NCBI GenBank assembly: GCA_937885175.1
Contig: CAKZZO010000156.1
Coordinates: 1-25,224, forward strand
DNA from: an uncultured Treponema sp.
Lineage (GTDB): Bacteria; Spirochaetota; Spirochaetia; Treponematales; Treponemataceae
DNA length: 25,224 nt
Direction of reading: 5' to 3'
This document shows, piece by piece, positions 23,657 to 25,224 of the stretch. Below the pieces are notes generated by a model that searched no databases, was not told where the DNA came from, and saw only the letters and a program-made list of their open reading frames with translations. Numbering within the stretch: position 1 is the first letter of the stretch; each line of letters starts with the position of its first letter. The translations under genes and the position numbers were made by a program.

Positions 23657-23685
23657 ACGCAGATTAACGCAGATACACGCGGATG
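23657..23685. repeat. Short 10-nt tandem repeat
   Basis: Three adjacent units, ACGCAGATTA (23657-23666), ACGCAGATAC (23667-23676) and ACGCGGATG (23677-23685), lie immediately after the pntB stop. They begin the repeat-rich, gene-poor stretch that runs to 24096. Confidence 0.5.
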
Positions 23686-23723
23686 TTTTATACGGAAGTG
23701 TGGATTTGAGTTGCTTGTGTTTT

Positions 23724-23759
23724 ACGCCAGTCTTCTGAATGGGAGGCTGGCGTTCTTTT
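23724..23759 (+). terminator. Intrinsic terminator of the pnt operon
   Basis: ACGCCAGTC (23724-23732) pairs with GGCTGGCGT (23745-23753), nine positions with one T-G wobble, around a 12-nt loop. TTCTTTT follows. It is the first good terminator downstream of pntB. Confidence 0.8.
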
Positions 23760-23795
23760 GTAGGGAAAGCTGATTTTGAAAAACTTCAAAAATGG

Positions 23796-23822
23796 CGATA
23801 GTGCTGTGAAGCACTAATATCG
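23796..23822 (+). ncRNA. Structured segment, possible small RNA body
   Basis: AGTGCT (23800-23805) and AGCACT (23810-23815) form a perfect hairpin on a GTGA loop. It is extended across a 3-nt bulge by CGAT (23796-23799) with ATCG (23819-23822). The hairpin lies between the pnt terminator and a second, very strong terminator at 23866-23895 that has no gene of its own. This suggests a short transcript of about 100 nt. The only promoter I can offer is poor: TTGAAA at 23776 and GATAGT at 23797, 15 nt apart. Confidence 0.25.
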
Positions 23823-23865
23823 AGTTTTCAGGCAGACCGTCAGAGGCGTCGATCTCATGTATTTT

Positions 23866-23895
23866 GCGCTGATGTTTTTCATCAGCGCTTTTTTT
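23866..23895 (+). terminator. Strong orphan intrinsic terminator
   Basis: GCGCTGATG (23866-23874) and CATCAGCGC (23880-23888) are perfect arms around a TTTTT loop, followed by TTTTTTT (23889-23895). It is textbook for the plus strand. It may back up the pnt terminator or end an unannotated small RNA. Confidence 0.8.
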
Positions 23896-23945
23896 ATGTG
23901 CTTTCAGGAAAATCCAGAAGTCAAGCAATATTGCTCGCCCTCCTA

Positions 23946-24048
23946 GCGAGGAGACAAAGTCTCTCTCGGAGAGAAGATAAGGTCCCTCCTCGCACGGAGA
24001 TGAAGTCTTTCCTTTACACGGAGACAAAGTGTCTCCGTGTAAAGGAAA
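23946..24048. repeat. Cluster of GGAGACAAAGTCTC-type palindromes, with a 19-bp perfect inverted repeat
   Basis: Three diverged copies of one motif occur in a row: GCGAGGAGACAAAGTCTC (23946-23963), CGCACGGAGATGAAGTCTTT (23991-24010) and ACACGGAGACAAAGTGTC (24016-24033). The last is the centre of a perfect 19-bp inverted repeat, 24008-24026 with 24030-24048, on an AAG loop. GCGAGGAG (23946-23953) also pairs with CTCCTCGC (23986-23993). No T tract follows, so this is not an obvious terminator. With the flanking sequence it makes 23653-24096 a gene-free repeat region. Confidence 0.6.
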
Positions 24049-24096
24049 TCAGGTTCTTTAATTCCATTTCACGGAGCAGAATGGTGTACACCGAGT

Positions 24097-24288
24097 ATGA
24101 CAATTGATGAAATAAAATATGAAAAAGGATGCAAGATTCGTATATGTACAAAATTAAAGACAAAAATCACATCTTTGCAAAAATTGAAATTGGAAGATGA
24201 CGGCATAACAGTCTATGAAGTTCCGGATAATGCAGATTGGTATTTTGTTAAGCATGGAGAGTCTGTTGGGGTATACAATAAAAGCTGA
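24097..24288 (+). CDS. Small hypothetical protein
   Basis: A 63-residue, lysine-rich soluble ORF with an ordinary-looking amino acid mix (YEKGCKIRICTKLKTKI ... VYEVPDNADWYFVKHGESVG). I recognise no family. The ATG at 24097 has no good Shine-Dalgarno sequence; the nearest GGAG is about 20 nt upstream. The region is clearly more AT-rich than the core genes to the left, in line with an accessory origin. It stands alone between the palindrome cluster and the type III toxin-antitoxin remnant. It may be a real small gene or the fragment of a larger one. Confidence 0.4.
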   Translation: MTIDEIKYEKGCKIRICTKLKTKITSLQKLKLEDDGITVYEVPDNADWYFVKHGESVGVYNKS

Positions 24289-24306
24289 AGATAACATAAA
24301 ATTTAT

Positions 24307-24420
24307 ATGTACGAATCGAAACTATATTTTTTTGCAGAAGCCGTATTTAGACTGGATAAAAGAAGGTTGCTGAAGAAACAATACAGATTTTTGCGACGGA
24401 AAGGCCGAAAAAATATATAA
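24307..24420 (+). CDS. Possible very small basic peptide or gene fragment
   Basis: A 37-codon ORF begins MYESKLYFFAEAVFRLDKRR and continues strongly basic to a TAA at 24418. There is no convincing ribosome binding site and no family I recognise. The alternation of hydrophobic and basic residues is protein-like, but in 37 codons this can occur by chance. It starts 18 nt after the stop of the 63-residue ORF. Confidence 0.18.
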   Translation: MYESKLYFFAEAVFRLDKRRLLKKQYRFLRRKGRKNI

Positions 24421-24435
24421 AAAAATGAAGATAGG

Positions 24436-24482
24436 GGCAAAACTTGTTTGCCGCTTGACAACGGCTCCTTTTGCCATTTTTT
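24436..24482 (+). terminator. Possible terminator with competing hairpins
   Basis: GGCAAAA (24436-24442) can pair with TTTTGCC (24469-24475), which is followed by ATTTTTT, with GCCG/CGGC (24450-24465) pairing inside. The same 5' arm can instead form a local hairpin, GGCAAA (24436-24441) with TTTGCC (24447-24452). The two folds exclude each other, as in an attenuator. A promoter-like TTGACA lies within it. Confidence 0.4.
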
Positions 24483-24485
24483 AAT
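24455..24485 (+). promoter_or_regulatory. Candidate promoter for a type III antitoxin RNA
   Basis: A perfect TTGACA (24455-24460) is followed 19 nt later by TTTAAT (24480-24485). The spacer is longer than ideal. Transcription from it would start near 24492, giving a roughly 59-nt RNA that ends at the terminator at 24525-24550, directly before the toxin-like ORF. Confidence 0.35.
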
Positions 24486-24491
24486 CAAACA

Positions 24492-24550
24492 GTGTTTCCC
24501 GGTTATTAAGAGGGAGACTAAAAAGGGCGGTTAATCCGCCCAATTTTTTT
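24492..24550 (+). ncRNA. Candidate type III antitoxin (ToxI-like) RNA
   Basis: The segment holds a hairpin, GTTTCCC (24494-24500) with GGGAGAC (24512-24518; one U-G pair) on an 11-nt loop, then the terminator hairpin. In known type III systems a small RNA with an intrinsic terminator sits just upstream of the toxin gene, and it is processed by the toxin. This layout is seen here. The tandem 34-48-nt repeats that define classical ToxI are not visible, so it may be a one-unit or decayed version. The call depends on the toxin identification. Confidence 0.3.
24525..24550 (+). terminator. Intrinsic terminator just upstream of the ToxN-like ORF
   Basis: GGGCGG (24525-24530) and CCGCCC (24536-24541) are perfect arms on a TTAAT loop, followed by AATTTTTTT. 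It ends 10 nt before the ATG at 24561. A terminator placed between a short RNA and a toxin gene is the hallmark of type III toxin-antitoxin loci, where it sets the RNA-to-toxin ratio. Confidence 0.8.
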
Positions 24551-24560
24551 GGAAAAAAGC

Positions 24561-24647
24561 ATGAAATCCTATCACATAGCAGATGAATACATTGAATTTT
24601 TGAAGTCTTATGATTCAAAAGTTCCTGAAAATCAAATTTATCCCTAG
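24561..24647 (+). pseudogene. Truncated ToxN/AbiQ-like type III toxin N-terminus
   Basis: The ORF reads MKSYHIADEYIEFLKSYDSK, then VPENQIYP and a TAG stop, 28 residues in all. ToxN/AbiQ-family endoribonucleases of type III toxin-antitoxin systems begin with the same pattern: M-K-x-Y-x-(I/V)-x-x-x-Y-I-x-(F/Y)-L-(R/K)-x-(F/Y)-D-x-x-V-P. They then run to about 150-190 residues. No continuing homology is seen in any frame before the XRE gene, so the remaining four-fifths is lost. The placement 10 nt after an intrinsic terminator supports the identification independently. The match is from memory of the family pattern on a short sequence, so I hold it as probable rather than certain. Confidence 0.5.
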
Positions 24648-24718
24648 ATTTACTGCCAGTTGGCTAGGGTAAACGAAAGAAAATGTCTGATGTCTGCGGA
24701 GAGTTTTACGGAAAGTAA

Positions 24719-25108
24719 TTAGCCGCCTAATTTCTCAACTAAAAAATCCATGCAATTTTTTGCGTCTTGTGGAAGTTTTTCTATTTTATTTACAAAACTC
24801 TTGTATTTATGAAAAAGAATCATTTCTTGGGAAAGATTCTCGCCTGAGAATTCAGAATCTTTGCCTGTTGTTAAATATTCTACACTAACGCCAAGTACCT
24901 GAGCGATTTTTACGGCATTTCCAACAGTTGGTTCATTTCCGTTTTTGGCAAGATATCCATCGAGAGTGCGTTTATTTATTCCTGTTTTTTGCGCAAGTTC
25001 CTTCGTCTGCAAATCCTGAAAATCAAGTTCGTTACGCAAATTTTCTCTGAATCCCATTTTAGACATTATACGATTAAAACGGTAATCGATAATTTTTTTT
25101 GCTTGCAT
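24719..25108 (-). CDS. XRE-family helix-turn-helix transcriptional regulator
   Basis: A protein of up to 129 residues with a Cro/C1-type (XRE) DNA-binding domain at about residues 25-82: LQTKELAQKTGINKRTLDGY is the helix-turn-helix, followed by GNEPTVGNAVKIAQVLGVSV and EYLTTGK. The C-terminal 45 residues are a short helical tail, probably for dimerisation. Start is uncertain. Met codons at 25108, 25066 and 25057 are in frame, none with a clear ribosome binding site, and the domain needs only the last. It is divergent from a near-consensus promoter leaving the window, with a palindrome between them, as in phage and mobile-element repressors. It is not directly paired with the toxin remnant, which is on the other strand. 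Confidence 0.88.
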   Translation of the reverse strand: MQAKKIIDYRFNRIMSKMGFRENLRNELDFQDLQTKELAQKTGINKRTLDGYLAKNGNEPTVGNAVKIAQVLGVSVEYLTTGKDSEFSGENLSQEMILFHKYKSFVNKIEKLPQDAKNCMDFLVEKLGG

Positions 25109-25131
25109 AATGTAATTTTCAGATTTATAAT
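25103..25131 (+). promoter_or_regulatory. Outward promoter divergent from the XRE gene
   Basis: TTGCAT (25103-25108) and TATAAT (25126-25131) are exactly 17 nt apart. The -35 box overlaps the first possible XRE start codon. A second TATAAT lies at 25137-25142. It would transcribe the ORF starting at 25181. Confidence 0.55.
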
Positions 25132-25139
25132 ACTAGTAT
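25130..25139. promoter_or_regulatory. Candidate operator of the XRE regulator
   Basis: ATACTAGTAT is a perfect 10-bp palindrome overlapping the end of the outward -10 box and lying about 21 bp upstream of the XRE ORF. Its place in the divergent control region fits an autoregulated repressor. Confidence 0.4.
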
Positions 25140-25180
25140 AATCGTAAGCAAATTCTTATCTTGCGGTTATAAGACCTGCT

Positions 25181-25224
25181 ATGAAATGTCAATTAGGTGA
25201 TAGAGATTTAATTGTTTTTTCAGC
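25181..25224 (+). CDS. Partial ORF running off the window
   Basis: An ATG at 25181 opens a frame (MKCQLGDRDLIVFS) that is still open at the window end. It would be transcribed from the near-consensus promoter at 25103-25131. The ribosome binding site is weak, and 14 codons are too few to name it. In this position a gene controlled by the XRE repressor is expected. Confidence 0.3.
   Translation, partial: MKCQLGDRDLIVFS

Noticed and set aside
23722..24027. A 101-codon minus-strand ORF with protein-like stretches
   Set aside because: It reads through two strong plus-strand terminators and the palindrome cluster and has no ribosome binding site. Kept only as a hint of a dispersed repeat.
23657..24048. 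CRISPR array
   Set aside because: The repeats here are short, diverged palindromes without regular unique spacers, and no cas gene is in the window.
24421..24524. Classical ToxI tandem repeats
   Set aside because: I looked for 34-48-nt direct repeats before the toxin remnant and found none, so only a single-unit or decayed antitoxin is proposed.

Overview
The window reads as a chromosome segment of a host- or gut-associated spirochete, most likely a Treponema. This is an inference from gene content: a HTH/PTS-EIIA fusion regulator, an HMP-salvage thiD-cytX pair, split pntAA/pntAB/pntB subunits and an anaerobic-type cobalamin operon. No rRNA gene or species marker is present. Most of the window is dense core metabolism. 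The last 1.6 kb and the 19.1-20.3 kb interval are accessory or decaying DNA.

Layout. 0.1-2.2 kb: thiD-cytX, which salvage the thiamine pyrimidine, then a tRNA-Val(CAC) with its own near-consensus promoter and an unusually long flanking stem. 2.5-6.8 kb: ilvD-ilvB (branched-chain amino acids; no ilvN follows) and metQ (methionine-binding lipoprotein; no metNI follows). 6.8-8.8 kb, minus strand: a beta-propeller-like anchored protein and a LytM/M23-fold protein that has lost its catalytic residues. 8.9-9.3 kb: cdd. 9.4-15.4 kb: a HTH-EIIA regulator followed after 4 nt by five tightly coupled cobalamin genes, cbiL, cbiF-cbiG (fused), cbiH, cbiJ and cbiE-cbiT (fused). cbiC, cbiD, the chelatase and the late steps are not in the window. 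15.4-19.0 kb, minus strand: rsgA-mutS2.

19.2-20.3 kb holds two consecutive gene wrecks. The first is a sodium:solute symporter with a frameshift and two apparent internal deletions. The second is the lipoprotein-type N-terminus of an inosine/uridine-type nucleoside hydrolase, frameshifted in a T tract and truncated. Together they look like a dead nucleoside uptake and cleavage operon. 20.4-23.7 kb: the proton-translocating NAD(P) transhydrogenase operon pntAA-pntAB-pntB. It is split between its first two genes by a roughly 340-bp block of nested palindromes whose ends read CTAAAAATCC...GGATTTTTAG.

23.7-25.2 kb is AT-rich accessory sequence. It holds palindromic repeats, three strong intrinsic terminators, a small orphan ORF and an XRE-type repressor divergent from a near-consensus outward promoter with a palindromic operator candidate. 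It also holds what I read as the wreck of a type III toxin-antitoxin locus: promoter, short structured RNA, intrinsic terminator, then a ToxN/AbiQ-like N-terminus that stops after 28 codons. The most interesting items for follow-up are this type III remnant, the dead symporter/nucleoside hydrolase pair, the regulator-led cobalamin operon, the catalytically dead LytM protein with its propeller partner, and two minus-strand genes that appear to be transcribed leaderless.
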